Shown here piece by piece: positions 1 through 6,590 of a stretch of 33,924 nt of DNA; the first letter of the stretch is position 1, and each line of letters starts with the position of its first letter. Source of the DNA: Alphaproteobacteria bacterium (GTDB lineage Bacteria > Pseudomonadota > Alphaproteobacteria > Sphingomonadales > Kordiimonadaceae). Under the pieces are notes generated by a model that made no database searches, had not been told where the DNA came from, and saw nothing but the letters and a program-made list of their open reading frames with translations. The stretch spans positions 1 to 33,924 of the forward strand of contig SBGU01000022.1 of NCBI GenBank assembly GCA_006226495.1, written 5' to 3'. A program made the position numbers and the translations under genes.

Positions 1-146
1 GGGTGCCGGGGCTTCGGCCTCGGGGTCCGGGCCGCCGTGCCAGCCGCTGCCGGTCGACGGGAACGCCTTCATATCGGCTTCCGATTTGTAGGTCTTGGAA
101 TAGGGACCGTTCGGGATGCCGCGGCCGGCGGTGCCAAGCGCGATGG
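1..146 (-). pseudogene. Truncated second copy of the DUF799 lipoprotein gene (3' part)
   Basis: These 146 bases align without gaps to 1049-1194, inside the complete DUF799 lipoprotein gene, with only three mismatches (positions 64, 73 and 124). On the minus strand they encode the same C-terminal segment, including AIALGTAGRGIPNGPYSKTY and the Pro/Glu/Ala tail. Similarity stops abruptly at 147, so the 5' part of this copy is absent and unrelated sequence carrying a toxin-antitoxin pair follows. The end of the copy lies beyond the left window edge. All three mismatches are third-position and synonymous. No start codon or ribosome binding site remains in frame, so I call it a gene remnant. Confidence 0.8.
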
Positions 147-157
147 TCCGGCATAAT

Positions 158-187
158 TTGACAAAGATTGCCAAAACCTGCCATCAT
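158..187 (+). promoter_or_regulatory. Possible promoter of the parDE pair
   Basis: A perfect -35 hexamer TTGACA lies at 158-163, just after the junction with the truncated DUF799 copy. The best -10 match, CATCAT at 182-187 with an 18-base spacer, is weak. The antitoxin start is at 213. A weak -10 is compatible with an autorepressed toxin-antitoxin operon, but this is inferred from position only. Confidence 0.35.
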
Positions 188-212
188 CGGCGCCAGATTT
201 GGAGATCAGACA

Positions 213-455
213 ATGGCGACCATGAATGTTTCCCTGCCGGATGAAATGAAAAGCTGGGTTGAAAGCCAGGCGCGCACAGGCCGCTACAGCAATGCCAGCG
301 ACTATGTGCGCGACCTCATCCGCGACGATCAGGAACGCAAGGAAAAGATCGCCCATTTGCAGGCGCTGGTGTCGGAAGGCCTGGCCAGCGGCATCAGCGA
401 CAAATCGATGGACGATATCCTCGCGGAAGCCCGCCTCCGCGCCCAGAAGGGCTGA
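213..455 (+). CDS. ParD-like antitoxin (type II toxin-antitoxin)
   Basis: An 80-residue protein. Residues 1-40 have the ribbon-helix-helix pattern of ParD/CopG antitoxins (MNVSLPDEMKSWVESQ, then GRYSNASDYVRDLIR). This part normally dimerises and binds the operon promoter. The acidic, helical C-terminus would wrap and neutralise the toxin. I chose the ATG at 213 because GGAG lies eight bases upstream (201-204) and because the family starts with this motif; an upstream in-frame start at 168 adds residues with no family resemblance. The toxin gene begins six bases after the stop, so the two are co-transcribed. The pair sits between two copies of a DUF799 gene segment, which suggests acquisition as a unit. 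Confidence 0.85.
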   Translation: MATMNVSLPDEMKSWVESQARTGRYSNASDYVRDLIRDDQERKEKIAHLQALVSEGLASGISDKSMDDILAEARLRAQKG

Positions 456-461
456 CGGCGG

Positions 462-755
462 GTGTCCTACAGGCTCAGCGGCAAGGCCGAAGATGATATC
501 ATCGATATCTATCTGCAGGGCATTGCCCTGTTCGGCGCACAGCAGGCCGAACGGTATCATCACGAAATGGCAGATATTTTCCGATTTTTGTCCAATGAGC
601 CAATGGCGGCGCGCGAACGTTTGGAAATCGACCCGCCGGTCAGGGTGCATCCCTATGGCGCCCATATCATCATCTATATTGTTGAACCGTCAGGCGACAT
701 TCTGATCCTGCGCGTCCGCCATGCCCGGGAGGACTGGCAGGACAGGCCGGTGTGA
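462..755 (+). CDS. ParE-like toxin (RelE/ParE superfamily)
   Basis: A 97-residue protein with a GTG start, immediately downstream of the antitoxin gene. The N-terminal YRLSGKAEDDIIDIY segment and the C-terminal ILRVRHAREDW segment are the usual landmarks of ParE toxins, and the length matches the family (about 90-105 residues). ParE toxins generally poison DNA gyrase, whereas RelE relatives cut mRNA on the ribosome. The ParD-type partner favours ParE. No frameshift or truncation is visible, so the module looks intact. The actual target cannot be read from the sequence. Confidence 0.82.
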   Translation: MSYRLSGKAEDDIIDIYLQGIALFGAQQAERYHHEMADIFRFLSNEPMAARERLEIDPPVRVHPYGAHIIIYIVEPSGDILILRVRHAREDWQDRPV

Positions 756-835
756 GCCCGCCCCCGCGCGCAATATTCACTTCCGCTTGTGGCGCGGTCC
801 CGCGAACACGGTCGCGAGAACGATAATCTTCCGGC

Positions 836-921
836 TACCCCTCTCCCAACTGTGGCCAGGGCGTGCCGGCACGCCGGGCCTTCGTATCCCTCTCCCAATG
901 GGGGAGAGGGCAGGGTGAGGG
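836..921. repeat. REP-like palindromic element
   Basis: The noncoding stretch after parE holds nested palindromes. CCCTCTCCC at 888-896 pairs with GGGAGAGGG at 902-910. A second copy of the CTCTCCC arm lies at 841-847. GGCGTGCCGGCACGCC at 860-875 is a perfect 16-bp palindrome, and a GGGTGAGGG tail ends the unit. This style of C/T-rich arm facing a G/A-rich arm is common among dispersed extragenic repeats of proteobacteria. Only one copy was noticed in this window. Confidence 0.55.
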
Positions 922-942
922 GGCGGCATCGGTGGCCGACCC

Positions 943-974
943 AAGAAAAAAGCCACCGGACATGCGGTGGCTTT
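943..974 (-). terminator. Rho-independent terminator of the CsgG-like/DUF799 operon
   Basis: A 10-bp stem (949-958 with 965-974) closes a six-base loop, GACATG. On the minus strand the stem is followed by a run of six T residues. It lies 24 bases beyond the stop of the DUF799 gene. Confidence 0.85.
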
Positions 975-997
975 CTGTTTTCTGGCTTTAGGGCCGC

Positions 998-1771
998 TTA
1001 TTGCTGGCCGGCGCCTTCGGCGGGTTCGGTGGCTTCAGCGGGCTCGGTGGGTGCCGGGGCTTCGGCCTCGGGGTCCGGGCCGCCGTGCCAGCCGCTGCCG
1101 GTCGACGGGAAGGCCTTCATGTCGGCTTCCGATTTGTAGGTCTTGGAATAGGGACCGTTCGGGATGCCGCGACCGGCGGTGCCAAGCGCGATGGCGTTGG
1201 CCATTTTGGCCACCGGCGTATAGTCAGACTTCATGCTGTTGATCGCGCCCACGATGGCGTTGGCGATCAGGTCGGCGATGATGTTGCCCGAGTTGCTGGA
1301 CTGGGACACATAGACTTCCGACTGGTTTTCCCACATGGTTTCGCCCGTGAGCGCGCTTTTGAGCGCATAGTTGAAGGCAACCGTGGTGCCCGATGCAAAC
1401 ACCGAATAGTTCGAATCCCAGTTCAGGATTTCCACATACAGCACCATGTCGGTGTGGAAGATTTCACCAAGCTTGCGCGGGTCGGCAGAATGTACGAGCG
1501 CGGCATCACCCAGGCCGTCGGCTTCCATCGAGCGTTTCACCATGTTCACCGGGAACACATAATAACCCTTTTCGCCCAGGATGGTGGGCAGGGTGGTGAG
1601 GAAAAAGTCCGGTGCTTCGGCTTCGTTCGAGCTGTTGACCACCGGCACCACCAGGATGGAGCGCGGGTCCACCTGCCGGTAGGCGGTGTAGTCATAGGGT
1701 TTGATGGTCTGCTGCTGGGCACAGGCACCCAGGGTGCAGGCGGCGAGCAATGCGATAAGGGCCTTTTTCAT
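998..1771 (-). CDS. DUF799 (GNA1162-family) lipoprotein
   Basis: A 257-residue lipoprotein. An N-terminal signal sequence ends in the lipobox LGAC (Cys16), predicting a lipidated, probably outer-membrane protein. The body (SILVVPVVNSSNEAEAPDFF, LGEKGYYVFPV, HTDMVLYVEILNWDS) matches the DUF799 family, whose known member is meningococcal GNA1162. The C-terminal 40 residues are rich in Pro, Glu and Ala and may be disordered. It is the last gene of a four-gene leftward operon, starting two bases after the DUF4810 gene, and ends at a strong terminator. DUF799 genes are commonly found beside DUF4810 and CsgG-like genes, suggesting one envelope assembly; its function is not established. A 146-bp near-copy of its 3' part lies at the left edge of the window. 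Confidence 0.88.
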   Translation of the reverse strand: MKKALIALLAACTLGACAQQQTIKPYDYTAYRQVDPRSILVVPVVNSSNEAEAPDFFLTTLPTILGEKGYYVFPVNMVKRSMEADGLGDAALVHSADPRKLGEIFHTDMVLYVEILNWDSNYSVFASGTTVAFNYALKSALTGETMWENQSEVYVSQSSNSGNIIADLIANAIVGAINSMKSDYTPVAKMANAIALGTAGRGIPNGPYSKTYKSEADMKAFPSTGSGWHGGPDPEAEAPAPTEPAEATEPAEGAGQQ

Positions 1772-1773
1772 GA

Positions 1774-2166
1774 TCAGCGGCTCCCTGCGGCGTCGGCGGC
1801 GTCGGCGGCGACCGGTTTGCCCTCGATGCGGGCGATAACGTCATTCATGAAAGGCGCGGCTTCGGGCCAGGCGTCGCGTTCCTTGCGGAAATAGACCAGC
1901 GCCTGGTCGCCACGACCGGCGGCATACAGTGCATAGGCATAGTCGGCATACAGCCCGGGCGGCACATGGCCTTTTTTCTCGGACTTTTCGACGATCTGGC
2001 CCAGTGCGTCGGCCAGTTCCTCGTTGCTGGTGGCGTCCTTGTAATGTTTCAGCAGGGCATAGTCATAGCCCGCCCAGGCATATTGGGTCTGTTGGCCGGC
2101 ACAGGCGCCCAGCACCAGTGCACAGGCAAGGGCCAGACCGGCCCTTCCAGTAGTTGTGAAACGCAT
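1774..2166 (-). CDS. DUF4810 domain lipoprotein
   Basis: A 130-residue predicted lipoprotein with a hydrophobic signal peptide ending in LGAC (Cys22). The mature N-terminus QYAWAGYDYALLKHYKD matches the DUF4810 pattern, followed by helical, TPR-like stretches (YADYAYALYAAGRGDQALVYFRKE). The C-terminal VAADAADAAG is encoded by a short GC-rich tandem repeat near 1790-1810, which may vary in length between strains. It lies between the PEGA-like lipoprotein and DUF799 genes, two bases before the latter, so translational coupling is likely. By family context it probably acts with the CsgG-like and DUF799 proteins in the envelope; the molecular role is unknown. Confidence 0.82.
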   Translation of the reverse strand: MRFTTTGRAGLALACALVLGACAGQQTQYAWAGYDYALLKHYKDATSNEELADALGQIVEKSEKKGHVPPGLYADYAYALYAAGRGDQALVYFRKERDAWPEAAPFMNDVIARIEGKPVAADAADAAGSR

Positions 2167-2198
2167 AAAGCCCCCTTGTCTGCGTTAAAGGATCGACC

Positions 2199-2507
2199 TC
2201 AGGGGAGGTCGATCTTGCGGGTGGTGTTTTTGGAGAAATAAAGCTCGCCCGAGAAAATGGGCGCGCCATTTGCGGCCTCGACCCGCACCATATGGGTGCC
2301 GGTGTCGGTGGCAAAACGGGTCTGGTCCTTGCTGACCGTGCCGATGGGCCTGCCGTCGACAAAGATGACGGCCCCAAGGGGCATGGCGGAAGCGTCGATC
2401 ACCGGGCTGTGGCTGGCGGCAACCGTATCATGGTGCGGCATGGCCCCGCAGGCAGAAAGCGCGGCGGCGGCGGCCAGCAACAGGGCGGCGGTGGCGGTCT
2501 TTTTCAT
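2199..2507 (-). CDS. Small PEGA-like lipoprotein
   Basis: A 102-residue protein with a signal peptide and lipobox LSAC (Cys20). The remainder (GAVIFVDGRPIGTVSKDQTRF, then GTHMVRVEAANGAPIFSGELYF) resembles the beta-strand pattern of PEGA domains, which form small surface or periplasmic beta-sandwiches. The assignment is by pattern only. It starts three bases after the CsgG-like gene stops, so the two are almost certainly co-translated, and 32 bases separate it from the DUF4810 gene. It is an additional member of the CsgG-DUF4810-DUF799 set. Confidence 0.7.
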   Translation of the reverse strand: MKKTATAALLLAAAAALSACGAMPHHDTVAASHSPVIDASAMPLGAVIFVDGRPIGTVSKDQTRFATDTGTHMVRVEAANGAPIFSGELYFSKNTTRKIDLP

Positions 2508-2510
2508 GGT

Positions 2511-3440
2511 CTATTCTCCGGCCACGACATACAGGCCTTCGGGACGGCCGTCTTCGATGCTGCCCGAAACGATTTTGGCGACCGAGCCTTCGGTCACTTC
2601 GGTTTCACCGAACAGTTGGGTGATCTGGATTTCAGCCACCGGGGTCGGCGGCAGCGGGATGTCAAAACCGCTCTGGCCGCTTTTGATCACTTCGCCGGCT
2701 TTCACCACCTTCAGGCGGTCGCCCACCTTCAGGCCCTGGTGCTGGCCGCCCGAGATATAGACATTGCCGCCCTGCACCTGCAGGATGTCGGTACGCCAGG
2801 GCCGGTCGCCCAGCTTGCCGACCAGTTCGTTGATCACGTCGGAAATGGCGGCGGACAGCGCCTGGTCATCGAGCGTGGTGTCATATTCGGCGGTCGAGCC
2901 CACACCCAGCACGGTTTTGGTGGTGGTGGTGCTTTCGCCGCTGCCGGTGGCGGAATGGAACACCAGGCCGGTTTTCACATCCACCAGCCGGATGGTCACG
3001 GTGGCGCGCGCCACCTGGGTTTTCTTGCGGTTGAACAGTCCGCGCTTGCCATCGGTCGCACGGCCGAATTCGACCACCGAGCCCACCACCAGGGTATCAA
3101 CCCCGATAACGCCGCTGTCGCCCGATACACGCTGTTCACGTTCGATGCGCGAAATGTCGGGCCGTTCGAACACCAGGAACCGGTCGGCTTCGGTCAGCAT
3201 CGTGCTCAGGATATCGGATGCCTGTTTTCCCAAGGGGTCCAGGTCCTGGTCGCGCAACAGGCTCTTGCCATATTGGGTCTCGTTCGAGAAACGGCCGACC
3301 GCGATTTTCAGTTTCAGGTTCTTGGCGGCTTCGGCTTCCTGCATGGTTGCCTGCGCCGGGTGGGACAGGGCCGTCAGCGCCAGGGGGCTCACGGCAAGTG
3401 CGACTGCCAGAAGTTTGGCAGTCCCGGTGACCTTCATCAT
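2511..3440 (-). CDS. CsgG/HfaB-family protein, apparently not lipidated
   Basis: A 309-residue exported protein. After a signal peptide ending near AQA (residues 29-31), the body has CsgG/HfaB features: KIAVGRFSNETQ, a LSTMLTEADRFLVFER helix-strand unit, GVDTLVVGSVVEFG, then VTIRLVDVKTGLVFHSATGSGE. CsgG proteins form outer-membrane export pores for curli; HfaB serves holdfast attachment. Unlike CsgG, this protein has no cysteine at all, so there is no lipobox and lipid anchoring is not possible. The start was set at the first of two adjacent ATGs (3440), 10 bases after AGGA. It is the first gene of the operon with the PEGA-like, DUF4810 and DUF799 lipoproteins. A pore function is not demonstrated by the sequence. 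Confidence 0.82.
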   Translation of the reverse strand: MMKVTGTAKLLAVALAVSPLALTALSHPAQATMQEAEAAKNLKLKIAVGRFSNETQYGKSLLRDQDLDPLGKQASDILSTMLTEADRFLVFERPDISRIEREQRVSGDSGVIGVDTLVVGSVVEFGRATDGKRGLFNRKKTQVARATVTIRLVDVKTGLVFHSATGSGESTTTTKTVLGVGSTAEYDTTLDDQALSAAISDVINELVGKLGDRPWRTDILQVQGGNVYISGGQHQGLKVGDRLKVVKAGEVIKSGQSGFDIPLPPTPVAEIQITQLFGETEVTEGSVAKIVSGSIEDGRPEGLYVVAGE

Positions 3441-3494
3441 AATATTCGGTTCCTGAAATAGGGACAAACAAGTGCATCAATTCAATTAAAATGC

Positions 3495-3524
3495 ATTATA
3501 ATCGTGTCGACACTTTGGCCACAA
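3495..3524 (-). promoter_or_regulatory. Sigma-70-type promoter of the CsgG-like operon
   Basis: On the minus strand, TTGTGG (3519-3524) and a perfect TATAAT (3495-3500) are separated by 18 bases. Transcription would start near 3488, giving a leader of about 48 bases before the ATG at 3440. The spacer contains the perfect 10-bp palindrome GTGTCGACAC (3504-3513), a possible operator. Confidence 0.65.
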
Positions 3525-3573
3525 CTGAATTTATTTCAGGCACGAACATCTGTGTGCAACCGGCAATGACATG

Positions 3574-3591
3574 CTGTTGCAGATGCAACAG
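3574..3591. promoter_or_regulatory. Palindrome 1, operator-like (CTGTTGCA-GA-TGCAACAG)
   Basis: Two perfect 8-bp arms flank a two-base centre. It shares the core TGTTGCA-N2-TGCAACA with the palindrome at 3628-3643; their centres are 53 bp apart, about five helical turns. The arrangement suggests a dimeric regulator binding twice on one face of the DNA. The regulator is unknown. Confidence 0.55.
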
Positions 3592-3627
3592 ATTCCGGTA
3601 CGGAATGCAGACGGTTTCGGGCCGTTT

Positions 3628-3643
3628 TGTTGCATATGCAACA
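3628..3643. promoter_or_regulatory. Palindrome 2, operator-like (TGTTGCATATGCAACA)
   Basis: A perfect 16-bp palindrome, the second copy of TGTTGCA-N2-TGCAACA. It lies about 147 bp upstream of the predicted leftward transcription start and 192 bp before the rightward lipoprotein start, so either gene could be the target. Confidence 0.55.
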
Positions 3644-3834
3644 GGTTGAAACGCGCCTGGCGGGTGTAATACACGGCATGCGTGGCCCCATTGTTGCCAG
3701 ATTTGCCGCCGGGCCGGCCGCCCCAAAGCCACCCGGATGCCTCCCGGAAGTCTCTCGGGGGCCCCCAGAATCAGATGGATTTTTTGCCACTTTTGGTATT
3801 AATGAAGTCAGGGCTGGGTGAATTTGGGGGATTT

Positions 3835-4548
3835 ATGCGTCGGCAGTTCCGATTCTTTTCAATCATTGGCATGTTTTTCCTGTTGTCCGCCTGCGTGGCT
3901 GACACGCCGCCACCGGCGCCCCTGGTCTATGAACATGCCGGCAATGTCTGGCTCACAGGCGCCGGCAACAGTCTGACCCATACACCGTCCGGTGTGGTTT
4001 TCCCTGAAAAAGCAGGCGCTTACCGGCGCGGCAAGGTCACCGACTTTGCCGAAGACGGCAGTGATGTCGGGGTCGGATATTGGGCTGTCGATACGGCCGA
4101 AAATGGTTTCAGGTCCGAAATAACCCTTTATGTGACCTATGGCCCGCAGGTGGGTGCCGGGGACTATATGGATATTGCCAGCAATGCCATTGTCAGCCGC
4201 TTCGAGGGCGCGGCCCTGACCGACCAGGGCACGTTCAAGGCGGAAGATGGCAACCCGCCACCTGGGGCATATCGAATTTATCATATTGAAATCAATGATG
4301 TTTCCTACCGTTCGGGGGTCTGGGTCACGAAGGTCGGACCCTGGCTCATGAAGGCACGCTTCACCTATCCGGAGGTCCCGGACCCGTTGCTCGAAACGGT
4401 GCGCGCCGGGCTCGAACAGGCCATGCGGGAAAGCGGCGAGCAGGTGGCCTTTACCCTCAGCGCCCACGATGCGGAGGACGCCCCCGCCGATATGCGACCG
4501 GTGGCCGACATGCTGAAAGCCGTGTCATGGGGTGCCGAAAAGCCCTGA
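3835..4548 (+). CDS. Predicted lipoprotein of unknown function
   Basis: A 237-residue protein with a typical lipoprotein signal: RRQFRF, a hydrophobic stretch, then the lipobox LSAC (Cys20). I placed the start at 3835, where a G-run (3825-3830) precedes the ATG; earlier in-frame starts would bury the signal peptide. The mature part appears soluble, with alternating strands (EITLYVTYGPQVGAGDYMD, YRIYHIEINDVSYRSGVWVTKVGPWLMKARFTY) and a helical C-terminus. I recognise no family. It is divergent from the CsgG-like operon and is followed by genes for further exported proteins, so an envelope role is likely but unproven. Confidence 0.72.
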   Translation: MRRQFRFFSIIGMFFLLSACVADTPPPAPLVYEHAGNVWLTGAGNSLTHTPSGVVFPEKAGAYRRGKVTDFAEDGSDVGVGYWAVDTAENGFRSEITLYVTYGPQVGAGDYMDIASNAIVSRFEGAALTDQGTFKAEDGNPPPGAYRIYHIEINDVSYRSGVWVTKVGPWLMKARFTYPEVPDPLLETVRAGLEQAMRESGEQVAFTLSAHDAEDAPADMRPVADMLKAVSWGAEKP

Positions 4549-4677
4549 TACTTGAATGTGTTACCCGGTTTTCCAATTGTTTCTCTGCCGGAACGGCGCG
4601 GGCGGGCAGGGCTATGTTCTGCGGGTCTCAATTTCGCCACGGTACGGTGAAATACTGCCACCATGAAGGAGACCAAC

Positions 4678-5148
4678 ATGACCAAGTATCCGTTACTCCT
4701 GGCTTTTTTGCTGTGCCCGCCGGTTCTGGCCGACGATGTGCCCGCCGATGAAAATGCGGTCGATACACCCCTGCAGGCGGAAACCGTGATTGGCCCCGAC
4801 TGGTCCCTGCCGCCTTACTGCGAAGGGGACGGCTGTGATGCCTACCTGCCCGCCGTGGCCTTCAGCCAGCAATATCGCGACCGCCGTGCCGAACGGCGCT
4901 GGGATGCCGCACTCGGTGGCCTCTCCGGTGCCCTGATCGGCGAGGAAATCGGCGGTGTTGCCGGTGCCGTTGGCCTTGGCGCCCTGGGGGCGGCCCTTGG
5001 CTACCATACCGACCGCGACAGTTGGGAACGCCAGGAAGAGGCCCGCCGTTATGACGCTGCCTGGCAGCGCGGCGACGATATCTATTATAACCCGGCGCAC
5101 ACTTTGCCCTGGAACCCGCACTATTTTCGCGGGGCAAAGTCTAAATGA
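4678..5148 (+). CDS. Exported glycine-zipper protein
   Basis: A 156-residue protein. AAGGAG (4666-4671) lies six bases before the ATG at 4678, so this start is preferred over the in-frame ATG at 4663, which overlaps the ribosome binding site. A signal peptide (MTKYPLLLAFLLCPPVLADD) is followed by an acidic stretch and a glycine-zipper hairpin (GGLSGALIGEEIGGVAGAVGLGALGAALGY split over about residues 79-109) with GxxxG spacing. Such zippers insert in or associate with membranes. The C-terminus is charged and aromatic. The Cys in the signal region (LLC-PP) does not form a good lipobox. It precedes a second, larger glycine-zipper gene on the same strand. Confidence 0.7.
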   Translation: MTKYPLLLAFLLCPPVLADDVPADENAVDTPLQAETVIGPDWSLPPYCEGDGCDAYLPAVAFSQQYRDRRAERRWDAALGGLSGALIGEEIGGVAGAVGLGALGAALGYHTDRDSWERQEEARRYDAAWQRGDDIYYNPAHTLPWNPHYFRGAKSK

Positions 5149-5224
5149 CACGCAGCGCCAGGGTTCATGCGCTGTTCAGCTAGGCGCGCATACTGTGGTC
5201 TCATAAGAAGACCCGGAGGTGTAG

Positions 5225-6544
5225 ATGTTCAAGAAGCCGATTATCCTCTTGATGACGACAGCGATGCTGATGCCGTTGCAGGCTGTCAGCGCAGACGACA
5301 GCAAACCCAAGCGCGTTGAGCAGAAACAGGAACGCCAGGCCAAACAGGCCCGGCCAGCCCGGAAAGCCGACCAGCCGCGCCGTGCGCGGGAAGATGGCCG
5401 CCCGGCGCGCGCAGAGCGCCAGACCAGGCCCACCGAACGCGCGGAACAGGGCCGCAGGGACGGCAACCAGCAAACCGAACGCCGGGACCGCCCTGAGCGC
5501 CCTGTGCGCTCTGACCATCAGGAGCGTCCGCCCCGTGCCCGAGACGTTGAGACCCGCCAGGACCGGCAGCAGACCAGCCCGGTGCGCCATGTGCCGCCCC
5601 AGGCGACGGACAATCGCACCGGCCGGCTGAATGACGGCAATACGGTGCGTCGCGGCCTGGAAGGCGACGTGCGCCCTGCGGGTGTCAGCAAGGCCAGCTA
5701 CACCGACGGCGGCGGTCACGGTGGAGGCAACGGCGGCAACAATAATAACGGCGGGAACAGGGGCGGCGGTAACCGTGGCGGTGACAACCGCGGCGGCGGC
5801 CACAATGACCGCGGCGGTAACGACCATCGGGGCGGTAACGATCACCGGGGTGACAATGACCACCGTGGCGGCCATGACAACCGGGGTGGCAACAATCACA
5901 ATAGCCGGCATGACCGTGACAAGCACCATGACCGCGACGACCATCGCTGGCGCGGCCGGGGCGGGTATAATTATGGCTATCGCAGTGGTTACTGGGATGG
6001 CTATCGCAACAGTTACTGGAACCACAGCCACCGTACCTACATCTATTACCGGCCCTATTATTTCGGCGATTGGCCTTATTATTCAGGCTATTGGCCGATG
6101 CGGGCCCACTGGCTCTGGTTCGGACACCACCATCATTATCACTATGGCGACTATTGCCCGGGCGTGAGCTACGAATATACCGTGCATTATGAACGCGATC
6201 CCTATGACTATGAACCGGCTACGGCCAACAATCTGGTTGGGACCGTTCTTGGCGGCGTGGTCGGCGGCATTATCGGCTCGGAAATCGATGGGGGCCGGAA
6301 CCGGACGGCTGGCACCGTGATCGGCGCGCTGATCGGCGCTGCAGTCGGCAACTCGATGACCCGCCCGCAAAGCAGCGGTACCACCTACCGGTCGGTATCG
6401 GCCAGCAGCTATGACAACAGTTATGACGACGGTGCCTATGTTCCGCCGCGCCAGGTGCGTACCTGCATGCGCTATGAGATGCGCCAAGGCAACTATACCT
6501 GCACCAAATGGGAAGTCGAATATGTCTATGACGACAACAACTGA
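5225..6544 (+). CDS. Large exported low-complexity protein with C-terminal glycine zipper
   Basis: A 439-residue protein of unusual composition, starting after GGAGGT (5215-5220). Order of parts: signal peptide ending near VSADD (residues 1-25); a highly charged Arg/Gln/Glu/Pro region (about 26-155); a Gly/Asn/His/Asp/Arg repeat region with units such as GGNDHR (about 160-225); a Tyr/Trp/His-rich region with YYRPYYFGDWPYYSGYW and HHHHYHYGD motifs (about 240-320); a glycine-zipper hairpin (VLGGVVGGIIGSEI, VIGALIGAAVG); and a C-terminal domain with two Cys (RTCMRYEMRQGNYTCTKWEVEY). The zipper plus C-terminal segment resembles known 2TM glycine-zipper surface proteins. The His/Asp-rich part might bind metals. 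Function unknown; it probably acts in the periplasm or outer membrane. Confidence 0.75.
   Translation: MFKKPIILLMTTAMLMPLQAVSADDSKPKRVEQKQERQAKQARPARKADQPRRAREDGRPARAERQTRPTERAEQGRRDGNQQTERRDRPERPVRSDHQERPPRARDVETRQDRQQTSPVRHVPPQATDNRTGRLNDGNTVRRGLEGDVRPAGVSKASYTDGGGHGGGNGGNNNNGGNRGGGNRGGDNRGGGHNDRGGNDHRGGNDHRGDNDHRGGHDNRGGNNHNSRHDRDKHHDRDDHRWRGRGGYNYGYRSGYWDGYRNSYWNHSHRTYIYYRPYYFGDWPYYSGYWPMRAHWLWFGHHHHYHYGDYCPGVSYEYTVHYERDPYDYEPATANNLVGTVLGGVVGGIIGSEIDGGRNRTAGTVIGALIGAAVGNSMTRPQSSGTTYRSVSASSYDNSYDDGAYVPPRQVRTCMRYEMRQGNYTCTKWEVEYVYDDNN
5812..5895 (+). repeat. In-frame 18-bp tandem repeats
   Basis: About five imperfect 18-bp units encode GGNDHR, GGNDHR, GDNDHR, GGHDNR and GGNNHN inside the large glycine-zipper protein. 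The copies differ mainly at third codon positions. This is a coding repeat rather than a CRISPR array. Confidence 0.75.
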
Positions 6545-6590
6545 CCGGGTGCAGGACTGACCGGTTCGCCTTGGCGGACCGCCGGCAACA

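Larger units (their letters stand above)
3441..3834. other. 394-bp divergent intergenic region
   Basis: No gene was found between the CsgG-like operon and the rightward lipoprotein gene. The region holds the leftward promoter (3495-3524), two related palindromes (3574-3591 and 3628-3643), the inverted repeat ATTCCG/CGGAAT (3592-3606) between them, and a partial half-site TGCAAC at 3555-3560. The part nearer the rightward gene (3650-3834) shows nothing convincing. Its short open frames have no family resemblance. Confidence 0.6.

Noticed and set aside
69-665. 198-codon leftward open frame opposite parDE
   Set aside because: The parDE frames match known families, and this frame runs into the DUF799 remnant in the wrong reading frame.
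2292-3461. 389-codon open frame on the plus strand
   Set aside because: It is antisense to the CsgG-like and PEGA-like genes, which have signal peptides, ribosome binding sites and operon spacing.
3481-3502. CtrA-type site (TTAA-N7-TTAA)
   Set aside because: The second half reads TATA rather than TTAA, so the match is poor; the stretch is better explained as the promoter -10 region.
5812-5895. Possible CRISPR array
   Set aside because: The repeats are contiguous 18-bp coding units without spacers, in frame with a signal-peptide protein.
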